A stretch of DNA of 64,000 nt, taken from the NCBI GenBank assembly GCA_021234535.1, contig SFZH01000008.1, positions 2,356,001-2,420,000 of the forward strand, given 5' to 3'. How positions within the stretch are numbered: the first letter of the stretch is position 1; every line of letters starts with the position of its first letter. Shown piece after piece: positions 55,901-64,000 of this stretch. The translations under genes were made by a program, and so were the position numbers. The DNA comes from Stichopus chloronotus (lineage: Eukaryota; Echinodermata; Holothuroidea; Aspidochirotida; Stichopodidae). Under the pieces are notes generated by a model. That model saw only the letters and a list, made by a program, of their open reading frames with translations. It had not been told where the DNA came from and ran no database searches.

Positions 55901-58900
55901 CACAGGCTTCCTCTACACCTGGGTGGCTACTTAGCCTGAATTGTAATTCTTATTAATAATTTATGATGATCATCTAGCTCCTTGGAACCAGTGTTTACTT
56001 GCTTTGTCTTCATTTTCAGCTGGTGAAATTGCCATAAAACAACTGAAATTGAAACCAAACAAGCTGTGTTATCAATGTGACTTGACAAAAGAAATCTTGT
56101 TTTATCTTTTAAAATATTTGCTTAATTGTTTCTGTAATTATTAATAATTGTCTTTTTTAGTCAAAACAGATGTTGGTAGTACTGTATGTTGTATAATATT
56201 CACTTTAGGGACACCAGCAAAATCTGCCCAATTCCTGATTTAGAACACTAGGTAATGAAAATTTATGTATTTTTTTATACGTAATGTTGTTTATGTACTT
56301 CAATCTCTCTCTGTTAAAAATATTTCATCTTATAGTCTCCTCTCCCTTTTAGATTTTTGACCTCACAGATTTCAACAAAAAGCATTCAACGATGAGTTTC
56401 AAGCCAATCAACTTTGCCGTTGTATTACGTCTGTCTAAAGCTCAGCTCGTGGAAAAGGGTTTCAGGGTTAGTGTTAAATCTTGATTTATAGTAACCACTG
56501 CACACTGAAATGTACTATGGATCATGTTAATTGACTCATTTTTCTTTAGACTTCATCATTTTACATTTATCTAGAGTGGCAAATTTTGAAATTTCTATGT
56601 CCAGTGTGGCAGTAATTGTCGTATGGCACCAGTGTACACCTCCTTGCAAGAAATTAAGGAAATGTTTGTGCGGCTTTTCCTGCAGTGTTTATTCATATGA
56701 TTAAACCATTCAAGTAATTTTTCGTTTCCTGCCCACTGCTGTTATTTTTCCCATGAAGCAGATCTTCTTTGAACACAGACAGAGGATAAAATATGGTGAT
56801 GCAACCTCATTGCTCATCTTGCATCTGGCTAGGGTAAACTTCCTGTTGAAAACCCAGGCATTCAAGTTTGACTTCATCTTATCCTACTTTCTCCTGATTT
56901 TTTTACCTTCCTCCTCCTTGTCTTAATTTTTTCTTATTCATTTTAAGTTATCCTATTTTTTTTTTTATGTGCCCAATGTAAGAAGAAGAACAATTGTATA
57001 TTATGTCCTTCAAACAGTACATTATTGTCAGTAGTAATGGAGAAGAGGAGGCAGTGGTCAAGTTTGTGATTATAGAAAAATTGAAGTGTCCTAACACATT
57101 GCCAACACTGGTGGCATGTATAGATGAAAAATATTCTAGTCAATTTTAATAAGACCTATTTTATGATTACTTTTGATGTGCGTAATTCTAGTTTTCTCCT
57201 AATTCTATCGAGAATTATCACCCTACTTTTATCTTCCTTTTTTCCTTGGGATTGATTAAGAGCCTGAAAACCCTACCAGTGTCAGACTTTCAAAAGTGTT
57301 CAGTTTTGACAGAGGCCATTTTATGATCATACAGCTAAAGCCTTGATGGGATGTATAATGTGGGTGAGATGCTAAGTACATCACCTGTGGTTGCTGCAGA
57401 TGTGCAGTTTCAAGGTGTTGACATTTGTATTGTTCGGTAGTGTATAGAGAATGCACACTGAAAAAATGTCACATTTAAAGTTGCTTGAAACGTAAGTCAG
57501 TCTATAATAGTTCCTTTTTTTTTTCGATTATCCGTAGGAAGGAGTGATCGATCAACTTTACGATTTAATCCTAGAAGTCTGCGCCACTCATTGTCATACC
57601 ATAGGATTTCCTGAGTTGGTTTTACCAACCATTCTTAAGGTAAGTCACGTTCAGCTCTGTAAAATGATAAGCCAGACAATCAGGCCTTGAGTTTTAGATT
57701 TCCCAGGTGTGCTACAAATCACACTTAAAGACTGTGGTAGGGGTGCTGTTTTGTAAAACTTTCACAAACTGCTTGTGTTCCCATTTTCTGCTAGGTGTGC
57801 AAAAATCGCACTCCTCACAGTGCACTGAGGCGAGTGGTGGCATGCAATCGCACTCGCACGCCTCAGAATTCAAGGCCTGGACAATGTGAAAAATATTCTC
57901 ATCAATCCATAATAACATAAAACAAATCAATTTGTTGACAACTCAACCTGCTCTGAGTGATCGTATATAGATACGGATCGTCTGAATGACCGAGGAAGCC
58001 TATGATGTCGAAGTCGTATTGAAATAAGAGCAAGCAAAACCATTTTGCCACTTTTACATCGTGCGGTGATTGTGAGTTACACAGGAGGCTCTCTGGAACA
58101 TTATTTACTATTTCAATTTTTTTTTGGACCAGTTTTGTGTGATTTTTACAGGAAAATGCTTTTTATGATCGTTATTGATTATTCTTCATTTGTAACAGGA
58201 GTTTGGAGATTGTTTACATTACTCTTTTAGTTCTCTAAATGCTGTACCTATACCAGTCATGCTACTACAATTAAAATCAACCGTGCAATGACTCCTGATA
58301 TTTTGCTATTGTGTTCCAGGTCCACACTTCATAATTTGTTTCACTTGTTCTTATTTACTTGTTTTCAATCTGTGTGTTACAAAGTTGATACAGAGCAACG
58401 GATACAACAATGGAAATGTAAACAAATGATGTGAATTAACTAAATAACCCTAAAGGAAGCACAGGCTCCCTCAAATGACAGCATGTGGCTTGTGGTGGTG
58501 CTCAAAAATAACTGGGGAAAATTATTGGAAGATATTACAATCATGCTGAGCTCCCTCTTTTGGTATTTTCTGAAGTTTCCTCAAAACTGACTGAGATCAT
58601 TTACAGAAGAATAGACACTTTGTGGAGAAATTTGGCTTGGAAAAGTGAGCTAACTTTGCACCATTTTTCATCTTAGTCTGTTGTGAAATTAATTCTAAGG
58701 ACATACCGTAAAGGTGGGGTACACCGTATATACCTGTATACCCCTCCCAGGACCATGATTAGCAGTGCATTCCATCAACATAACTTTGCTATTTGGTACT
58801 TCATCCAGTTTTGTCGATGCAGCTTGCTGCAGAGCTTGTCCAGAGGTTACTCCCTAAGAATAACAAATCATAGCAATGTATATAGGTAAGAAACAGAAGT

Positions 58901-61302
58901 ATTTCATCCGTCAACTAGCAGTACCTGTAACATCTCTGTGACCCCCCAAACCCCAGTCACCTACATACCTTAATTCCAACCAATCAGTTTCATGTTAATA
59001 GTTTTTGGCTCTGGGTTTATGTTTCATGTTACCTATAAATTGATAAGGATTGTTTGTGACAACTTTTGTAATGTAGTTTTAACTTTGTAGCCGTAAAAGA
59101 CTCTGGTGTGGTAAGCTTCTTAATGTCTTGCACTTACAGATGTTCTTTGCTAGGTTAGTCACAATCTTCTGTCATCTTAAAGGTAGCTTGCTTCTAATAT
59201 TTTATAAGAGCCCATCATTTTCATTTTATCATTGAACAGATGAAGGAGTTTGTCAAGATTTGCAAAGTAGCCAACTTCACCCGTCAAATCAAACAGCTCC
59301 TCGATAAGATCCAAGAAAATTGCAAGGACATCGAAAAGAGGCGTGCCTCTGTGACCTTTGACATCTCTGATGACACAGCCATTGTGAGTCCTTTTCGTTA
59401 TTCCCCATTGGTATGAGAGTAGAAAAGAGCCCTCATCTGTTTTGATAAGTCATGATTTTAGCATTCTTAGTTTTGCATATGATTAAATTTAAAGTTTTTT
59501 TTCATTCACTTGCTAATCTTATAATTAGAGGGAAAAGATAACGTTAAATGAGTTAAATATTTAATAGCTGAGAAGTGATGGTATTAATTTACGAGTGGGC
59601 TCTTCTGCAATATAGGAATGACAAACTGTGATTAGTGGTGGCGATAATCAAATTCTAGCATATTCTAGCGAATTCTAACACACCTGGCAGGGGAACCAAA
59701 GACCTTAAAACAGCCGTGACCAGAGGATCCCTTTTTTTACGAAGGAAGTAATTGATGTTCCAGTATCAGTGTTGTTATGCTTACCTTCCCTGACAAGCTG
59801 ACATTAAACATTGTCTAAACGCATTTGCTTCTGCCAACTCTTTCACAAGCATAGTTTATTTCCCACAAGGATGAAGGCAGCTAACTCATGACTGGATACA
59901 TTGTCTTTGTTTTTCCCAGAAAGCCTGGGAGACCAAGTACCTGCTGGAGGGAACACCACTATCGAAATACTGCAAGACTTATCGCAACCTCCGAGAGAAG
60001 GAACTCAGAACGGCTGAAGCTGCCAGAGATGTGGTTAGTTTAAGCATCAGTTTACCTCTGTAAAAGGCTTCTTATCTAAAACTAATGGTCTGCTTTGATT
60101 TGATTGTCACCTATCAATATATTTTTAGGAGTGTTCCCCTAATTGCTTGCATACTAAACCATTTCTCATCATTCTGTAATTTGTGATTACATTTACCTGT
60201 CAGCAATGTCTCTCAATGGATGTATCTTAATCAAAGCTATGTTAAACTCTGTCGATTGTCCCTTCAAGCCATTTTGCTATTCGTTGAAAACCTCTGTGTT
60301 TAAGTAATTCCTTGGTAATTGTCGGTGACATAAAGAGTGATTTTAGCCAGGTGTTTGTTGCTCACAGCTCTGTTAATCTCAGTTGTATTTAGACATTTTG
60401 TGTTATATTGGAAACTTCTCTGGAATGGAAGGTTATGGTTGCTGTTCATGAAATTTGCTTACTACATAACAGTGATGTTTCATATGGTTTTGTTACTCCA
60501 GGAGATTTATTCAAAGTTTGTGTGTCTGTCTGTATGTTTACATGCTTATGTGTGTTTGTGTAACAAAACACACAATCAGTCATAAATTTTGACAGGACAA
60601 CAAGGTCTGGATAACAATTAAAAGCATTTCATAATTGAGAAGTACTCGCTGATTACCAGATATGTGACTGGGTAAGTATAGTTAATGTCTCGTGTGTTCG
60701 TAAACCTTGGCAACTATCCCCTGTCGTTTTGATGCTCACAAGTAGTCAAATATTAAGGAAATTATAATTCATTGAATTTTTTTTTCCTTCAGTCGGTGGA
60801 AGAAATCAGCACCTTGACAATGACATCTAAGAAGAGACAGGCATTTGACTTCGTTCAGAAAGAAGAAGATAAAAAGGAACTGAAGGAACTCTTCCAGGGT
60901 GACAGCGACTCAGAGGATGACCTCCTAGTGCGAGCAGAGAGGCGGCAGGAAAGACGGGATGCAGGGGAGAAGGTGCTCGCTCTTGTTCCGGCCGGTATGG
61001 ACGACGATTCGGAGGGACTGTCCGATGAGGATGTAGGCGATGAAGAAGATGTAGAAGATGAGGAAGGGGAGCTGCTGGATGCAGAGACATTCAAGGAACA
61101 AAAGACGGAGGTGTTCAGAGAGATGGCCAATGTGAAAGACATCGTGGAGGACTTTGACCTGTCTGAGGAAGACACTGAGACAGAGAAAAAGAAGAAGAAG
61201 ATGATGAAGACGAAGACGTCAGTGGTGAAGAAAAAGACTAGTAAGCTGATGAAGACAAAAGGAGGAGTAAAACAGAGGAAGAAGCAGAAAGTGGGGAAGT
61301 AG
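46904..61302 (+). CDS. NOC2L: NOC2L, nucleolar complex protein 2 homolog (13 exons)
   Basis: Complete spliced gene. The 13 exons join to 2,622 nt, 873 residues; vertebrate NOC2L is about 750. Noc2 works in the nucleolus and nucleoplasm with Noc1 and Noc3 in maturation and export of pre-60S ribosomal particles; mammalian NOC2L is also reported to bind histones and p53. Visible parts: a short basic head with [15 protein letters not shown], acidic tracts (about residues 20-55 and 95-150), a Lys-rich block (155-185), and the conserved Noc2 core from about residue 260 to 705. The core has strongly conserved [57 protein letters not shown] and [13 protein letters not shown] second acidic arm (740-830) and a Lys-rich tail (835-873) follow. 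An in-frame TAA at 46865-46867 precedes the start, and the ATG has A at -3. All phases agree. The basic C-terminal tail goes beyond what I recall for human NOC2L. Confidence 0.97.
47500..47690 (+). mobile_element. LINE (CR1/L2/Jockey-like) ORF2 C-terminal fragment
   Basis: One frame reads [20 protein letters not shown]; after a one-base slip another reads [20 protein letters not shown] then QFKNSV. This pattern (..NKDxYKxSFFxRTVxxWNxLP..) is typical of the end of LINE reverse-transcriptase ORFs. Only this tail is present, frameshifted, without promoter or obvious 3' repeats. Confidence 0.7.
48120..48410. repeat. Short direct/inverted repeats in NOC2L intron 1
   Basis: CGACTGGAGGCTCAGTGGAC TTAAAAGACTTTT (about 48234) recurs as GGGACTGGAGGCTTAGTGGA CTTAAAAGATTTTT (about 48362). 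GAGCTTCCGGAGGTGCAGTC (about 48130) is largely the complement of GACTGCACCTCC at about 48218. Possibly fragments of one repeat; unclassified. Confidence 0.55.
49320..49496 (+). CDS. NOC2L: NOC2L exon 2
   Basis: 177 nt, phase 2 in and 2 out, residues 7-64. The acceptor is TCTCACTTCTCAG and the donor AAAAA|GTAAAG. It carries the [15 protein letters not shown] motif and a strongly acidic stretch (Glu/Asp-rich). Confidence 0.93.
49497..49910 (+). other. NOC2L intron 2
   Basis: 414 bases; only a poly-C run near 49857 noted. Confidence 0.7.
49911..50286 (+). CDS. NOC2L: NOC2L exon 3
   Basis: 376 nt, phase 2 in and 0 out, residues 65-190. The acceptor is TTATCATTCAG and the donor GAG AAG|GTAATT. 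It contains [20 protein letters not shown], a signature of the Noc2 N-terminal region, then a long Asp/Glu tract and a Lys/Glu-rich block. Opposite-strand Leu/Ser-rich frames here are shadows. Confidence 0.95.
50287..50933 (+). other. NOC2L intron 3
   Basis: 647 bases; a poly-G run near 50528, otherwise nothing recognised. Confidence 0.7.
50934..51168 (+). CDS. NOC2L: NOC2L exon 4
   Basis: 235 nt, phase 0 in and 1 out, residues 191-268. The acceptor is CCCTTCCACAG and the donor ACAA|GTAAGT. Includes [20 protein letters not shown] and [16 protein letters not shown]. Confidence 0.95.
51169..51519 (+). other. NOC2L intron 4
   Basis: 351 bases, no feature; open frames crossing it are chance read-throughs. 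Confidence 0.7.
51520..51911 (+). CDS. NOC2L: NOC2L exon 5
   Basis: 392 nt, phase 1 in and 0 out, residues 269-399. The acceptor is CCTTTCTGTTAG and the donor AAG|GTATCT. Opens the helical-repeat core: [39 protein letters not shown] and [15 protein letters not shown]. Confidence 0.96.
51912..52360 (+). other. NOC2L intron 5
   Basis: 449 bases; nothing recognised. Confidence 0.7.
52361..52549 (+). CDS. NOC2L: NOC2L exon 6
   Basis: 189 nt, phase 0/0, residues 400-462. The acceptor is GATGTCCAACAG and the donor AAG|GTGAGG. Contains [13 protein letters not shown] and the nearly invariant [19 protein letters not shown]. Confidence 0.97.
52868..52875. repeat. 8-bp target-site duplication, left copy (GTATTTGC)
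   Basis: Pairs with GTATTTGG at 53759-53766, directly outside the right terminus of the hAT-type element; seven of eight bases match. Confidence 0.7.
52876..53758. mobile_element. hAT-type non-autonomous element, 883 bp
   Basis: Left terminus ACGGTTCCCAC, right terminus GTGTGGGAACCCT: inverted repeats with one mismatch. Subterminal GTCCTTGAAAGTCCTTGAAA words occur at both ends (left about 52889-52910, right about 53711-53730). An 8-bp near-perfect target duplication (52868-52875 / 53759-53766) fits hAT. The interior is AT-rich with no transposase frame. Confidence 0.82.
53978..54117 (+). CDS. NOC2L: NOC2L exon 7
   Basis: 140 nt, phase 0 in and 2 out, residues 463-508. The acceptor is CTGCACACACAG and the donor ATCAA|GTAAGT. 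Contains [20 protein letters not shown] and [14 protein letters not shown]. Confidence 0.97.
54118..55349 (+). other. NOC2L intron 7
   Basis: 1.2 kb; a poly-C run near 54630, otherwise nothing recognised. Confidence 0.65.
55350..55461 (+). CDS. NOC2L: NOC2L exon 8
   Basis: 112 nt, phase 2 in and 0 out, residues 509-546. The acceptor is CTCTTTCGGTAG and the donor GAG|GTCGGT. Contains [19 protein letters not shown] and [10 protein letters not shown]. Confidence 0.97.
55462..56352 (+). other. NOC2L intron 8
   Basis: 891 bases, AT-rich, no feature recognised. Confidence 0.65.
56353..56466 (+). CDS. NOC2L: NOC2L exon 9
   Basis: 114 nt, phase 0/0, residues 547-584. The acceptor is CTCCCTTTTAG and the donor AGG|GTTAGT. 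Contains [20 protein letters not shown] and [13 protein letters not shown]. Confidence 0.97.
56467..57537 (+). other. NOC2L intron 9
   Basis: 1.07 kb; no repeat or exon recognised. Confidence 0.65.
57538..57639 (+). CDS. NOC2L: NOC2L exon 10
   Basis: 102 nt, phase 0/0, residues 585-618. The acceptor is GATTATCCGTAG and the donor AAG|GTAAGT. Contains [20 protein letters not shown] and [12 protein letters not shown]. Confidence 0.97.
57640..59239 (+). other. NOC2L intron 10
   Basis: 1.6 kb, AT-rich, no feature recognised beyond short chance frames. Confidence 0.65.
59240..59383 (+). CDS. NOC2L: NOC2L exon 11
   Basis: 144 nt, phase 0/0, residues 619-666. The acceptor is TCATTGAACAG and the donor ATT|GTGAGT. 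Contains [20 protein letters not shown] and [19 protein letters not shown]. Confidence 0.96.
59384..59919 (+). other. NOC2L intron 11
   Basis: 536 bases; nothing recognised. Confidence 0.65.
59920..60033 (+). CDS. NOC2L: NOC2L exon 12
   Basis: 114 nt, phase 0/0, residues 667-704. The acceptor is TGTTTTTCCCAG and the donor GTG|GTTAGT. Contains [17 protein letters not shown] and RNLREKEL, the C-terminal end of the Noc2 core. Confidence 0.95.
60034..60792 (+). other. NOC2L intron 12
   Basis: 759 bases; a short GT-rich patch near 60520-60560, no exon. Confidence 0.65.
60793..61302 (+). CDS. NOC2L: NOC2L exon 13 (terminal)
   Basis: 510 nt including TAG at 61300-61302, residues 705-873. The acceptor is TTTTTTCCTTCAG. 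Begins [20 protein letters not shown], then [17 protein letters not shown], which parallels the vertebrate KQFKDLFDLNSSEEDD stretch. It continues with acidic repeats and ends in a Lys-rich tail ([10 protein letters not shown]...[10 protein letters not shown]) that looks like a nuclear/nucleolar targeting sequence. Confidence 0.93.
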   Translation, partial: SVEEISTLTMTSKKRQAFDFVQKEEDKKELKELFQGDSDSEDDLLVRAERRQERRDAGEKVLALVPAGMDDDSEGLSDEDVGDEEDVEDEEGELLDAETFKEQKTEVFREMANVKDIVEDFDLSEEDTETEKKKKKMMKTKTSVVKKKTSKLMKTKGGVKQRKKQKVGK

Positions 61303-61690
61303 AAGGGATGCGATTGTCCTATGAGGGATTTGACTGGAATAACTTAATGACAGGACAGAGGCAACATTTGGTTCCCTTGGTGATGCTCTGGTCTTGGTAA
61401 TGTTGTTAATGCTGAATATGCAGATTTCAGTCATGAAAATAGCTAACCAGAGAGACATCAGTGCAGGCCTGGGGAGACCTGAGGAGGAATAGGTGGAACC
61501 AGTAAAGTCCAAGGGGATTCCAGAAAGATGGCAGGAGATGCCAAGGGACTAATATCTTATGAGAGAGAGCATCATGATTTGTCAGTGAAGAGGTCTCATC
61601 CTTGAGGGTCGGAGAACACCGTGAAGGTGAAATGGTGAATGAAAATGTAGTGAACTCAGTTCTGCAGGTAGCATTTACTGAACAGTTCAA

Positions 61691-61696
61691 AATAAA
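61691..61696 (+). terminator. NOC2L: Probable NOC2L poly(A) signal AATAAA
   Basis: Canonical hexamer about 390 bases after the stop codon, followed by a GT/T-containing stretch. It is the first AATAAA downstream on this strand. Confidence 0.6.
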
Positions 61697-61778
61697 TGCA
61701 CCGGGGAGTAGTAGAGGCTTTGATCATGTACTGTGCAATATAATTGTTCACTGTTGTGATTTAATACCATGCGTGAAT

Positions 61779-62096
61779 GGGGACAGTTGTCCCCCGAACA
61801 ATTTCCAACAGACAACTCAGACCGGGACATCTTAAACTTGGATGGTCCCAACTAGGACAATTCCCAAATAGGACAATTTCTCCTGGAAAATTCCCACCGG
61901 TCCTAAACTTAAGCCTCACGCTTTTCATGAAGGATTTGTCATGGGGAATTGTACCAGGAGGAAATCTTCTGGTTTGGAATTGTCTGGGTGGGAATTATCT
62001 CTGGAGGTTGTCTGAGGGGGGGTGGGGAGTTGTCTGAGGAAATTGTCTAGCTTGGAATTGTCTGGGTTGGACTTGTCCTGAGGGCAGTTGTCTGGT
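61779..62096. repeat. Imperfect foldback of ACAATT/AATTGT units
   Basis: The left third carries several GGACAATTYCC-like units; the right part carries GGAATTGTCTGGGTGGGAAT-like units, their complement. The outer ends read GGACAGTTGTCCCC and GGGCAGTTGTCTGG. A single strand could fold into a long imperfect stem. It is probably an old mobile or satellite-derived element. Confidence 0.65.
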
Positions 62097-63209
62097 CACG
62101 ATGTTCTGCAACCATGTACGGTAACTACTGCTAGTTATTCATTTCATGTGACGTTACTGCATTTCAGTTTGTGATACTGGCCGTCACTGCCCATGGGCAG
62201 AAGGCCGTGTTAGCGATACACATACGTATACAACAGGATCTGAGTTACAATTGTTGTACAATGGACAGCTGGCAGTCAAATTAGAGAGATGCGCAGCATC
62301 AATGTGAAAAACCTAAAAAGGGGTTTTGTCCACATGTACATAGTTATCATCATAGTAATATATGAGGGCCCTACTGCTACATTGGACATCATGGTGTACA
62401 TAACACAGATACCACCTTCGAGATACATGAATGTTGCCACCAAATTCGATTTAAATCCAGAAGGAAAGATCTTCTTCTGTAGGTTGAAGTCGCTTTTCTT
62501 CTGACGATTTATTTGCTGGATAATAGAAAGGAAATGTTTTTAAAATTGGGAAACTTGCAAATGGGAATCGAACCATCACAGGATAATTTGTAATGTAAGA
62601 GATCTGCAATTGCTGTTTTAATATGTGCTTGTAAAGAAAATTAAGATAGTGATTGAGTGAATTTACATTGCATAACAAGTATCTTTGTTGTTAATATTTT
62701 GATATTTTCTTTTATGCTGAACATGAAAAAGAGCAGCTTTGCTCTTTTTTGTATAGAAGCGTTTTTCACATAAAAGCTTTGCTTGTATGTGAGAGAGATG
62801 AGTGGGTGGGGAGGGGGGAGGGGAGTGTGGATTTAAATTGTAAACTGATTAAGCATTAACAGAGGAAGAAAAGGAAAATACAATACCATTATGTTTTGTC
62901 ATTATTACAAACAGTATTTACATTTAAGGTTTGCCCATGATTAGCAGTATGTATTATTTCATTACATTATTTGTCAGTAGAAGGCAGTACTCAGACTTTA
63001 TCATCGATAAAAACTGAAACCAAAGGGAGGTGTGAACAAATACATCGAAAGATTCTCCAAACAAATCACCAAAGATTGACATGTTTACCATTCAAGAGAC
63101 TTCTTGTCAAATAATTTTGGATTTAAGTAAGAGTTCAGGCGCATGGGTACATGATCTTTTGATAAAGTACTATTTTTGGTTTCAAAAACAATCATAACTT
63201 TTGTATTTA

Positions 63210-63480
63210 CCCAGGCACGTATAGGTGTGTTTGTGCGTGTGTGTATGTATGTTCGTGATGACAAATTGTGAAAACCTGGTAAACACGGTAACTCAAGAAG
63301 AGAAGATGGACAGATTTGATATTTGAGTAAGGGGGTCTACCTCATGGAGTAGTTCAAAATTGTATTGTTTTTTGGTGGAGGTCAAATGGCATTTGGGGTC
63401 AACAGGGGTGACACAGTGAAAACCTTGTAAACACTATATCTCAAAAAGGAAGTTTGGACAGATTCCATCTTTGATACGGA
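63210..63480 (-). repeat. Inverted copy of the ~145-bp TGACC repeat, ~2 units with TG-rich edge
   Basis: The complement carries GACCTCCACCAAAAA, TTGACCCCAAATG, CTTGTAAACAC... and CAAA-TCTGTCC words of the 4440-5600 array. The TG-rich stretch at 63220-63250 corresponds to the CA tails of the other arrays, in the expected inverted position. Confidence 0.8.
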
Positions 63481-64000
63481 GGTGCACCACCATAAGTATA
63501 TGAACGTGTTTTCAGATGCGAATACAAGGGGGATATCTCCAGGCTCACCCCCCCCCCCCTCCTTTCTCCACATCGACAAATAACAAATACGCAAAAATTA
63601 GCCTAATGTTAGTCAAGACAACATTAAAGTGTAGGCGGGGTTGGGGGGGGGGGGAATTTTCCAGACACACCATTTGCTTCCTCACAAATAGCAAATTCAC
63701 GCATCTCGACTGGTGCCTATTCACTCCGGGTCAATATATAAGAGACTTCATACCGTCCTGTAGTTGTCTTCGCCATGATAAATCAGTTCAGATGGAGTTA
63801 GAGTTAAAGTCACGGGTCTTCAACCAATCAGCATCGGCGGACCGCCGTCGAGCCACTGGACATTTCTGCGGTGGACGGATGGAGTGGCCCACTAGAGGTC
63901 CGTTGTCATTTTTTTCTTTTTTCATTTTTTTTTTTAAACTCACTCCGAGAAAGCAGGTTATACACAATTATGCGGCACCAACGATTTCTTAAGTTCATCC

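Larger units (their letters stand above)
61303..64000. other. 3' flank of NOC2L
   Basis: Contains the likely 3' UTR and poly(A) signal, a foldback (61779-62096), an inverted ~145-bp repeat copy (63210-63480) and G/C homopolymer runs near 63550 and 63640. A TATA-like ATATATAAG at 63735-63743 could belong to a gene to the right, but nothing else supports it. Confidence 0.5.

Noticed and set aside
60855..61175. Ser-rich minus-strand frame of 106 codons
   Set aside because: Shadow of the acidic NOC2L terminal exon.
63735..63743. TATA-like ATATATAAG as a promoter
   Set aside because: Isolated AT-rich match without a downstream gene in the window.
63516..63992. 158-codon plus-strand frame at the window edge
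   Set aside because: Runs through poly-C and poly-G tracts and a poly-T run; no recognisable domain.
1..64000. tRNA, rRNA, CRISPR or prokaryotic operon signals
   Set aside because: No cloverleaf with conserved box A/B words, no rRNA segment and no spacer-repeat array was seen; the tandem repeats here have no unique spacers.

Overview
The window is a stretch of animal nuclear genome. It holds short coding exons with GT-AG borders, long AT-rich introns, minisatellites and many decayed DNA transposons. Two conserved animal genes are legible. The repeat content (hAT-like and TTAA-flanked non-autonomous elements, arrays built on TGACCT-type motifs, frequent TAGGCCTA-like words) suggests a marine deuterostome invertebrate, most likely an echinoderm. 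That placement is an inference; no marker in the window fixes the species.

Left part (about 2.5-39.3 kb, minus strand): a 19-exon model of a CCDC150-like coiled-coil protein, about 1,015 residues. Every exon was found by reading the reverse complement, and all exon joins keep one open frame. The first and middle exons align with remembered vertebrate CCDC150. The terminal exon is less certain, and roughly 130 residues of the vertebrate middle region have no counterpart in the model. The introns carry most of the window's repeats: arrays of a repeat with a period near 145 bp that contain AGGTCA direct repeats, 26-bp, 46-bp and 14-bp tandem repeats, a GGA tract, two copies of a TTAA-flanked inverted-repeat element, two hAT-like elements, a palindromic foldback, and an antisense decayed DDE-transposase-like gene ending in a C2H2 finger.

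Middle (39.3-46.9 kb): the two genes are divergent, head to head. No coding exon was recognised here. There is a strong candidate 5' UTR splice donor for CCDC150 near 42.95 kb and a perfect 16-bp inverted repeat at 41.9/42.3 kb.

Right part (46.9-61.3 kb, plus strand): a complete 13-exon NOC2L (nucleolar complex protein 2) gene of 873 residues, with acidic N- and C-terminal arms around a conserved Noc2 core. Its first intron holds a LINE reverse-transcriptase tail fragment, and its sixth intron an 883-bp hAT-type element with an 8-bp target duplication matching at 7 of 8 positions.

Far right (61.3-64 kb): 3' flank of NOC2L with a likely poly(A) signal, a foldback of degenerate GGACAATT-type units, and an inverted copy of the ~145-bp repeat. 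I found no tRNA, rRNA, CRISPR or prokaryotic operon. The two host genes have no evident joint function: NOC2L acts in 60S ribosomal subunit assembly, and the role of CCDC150 is poorly known.
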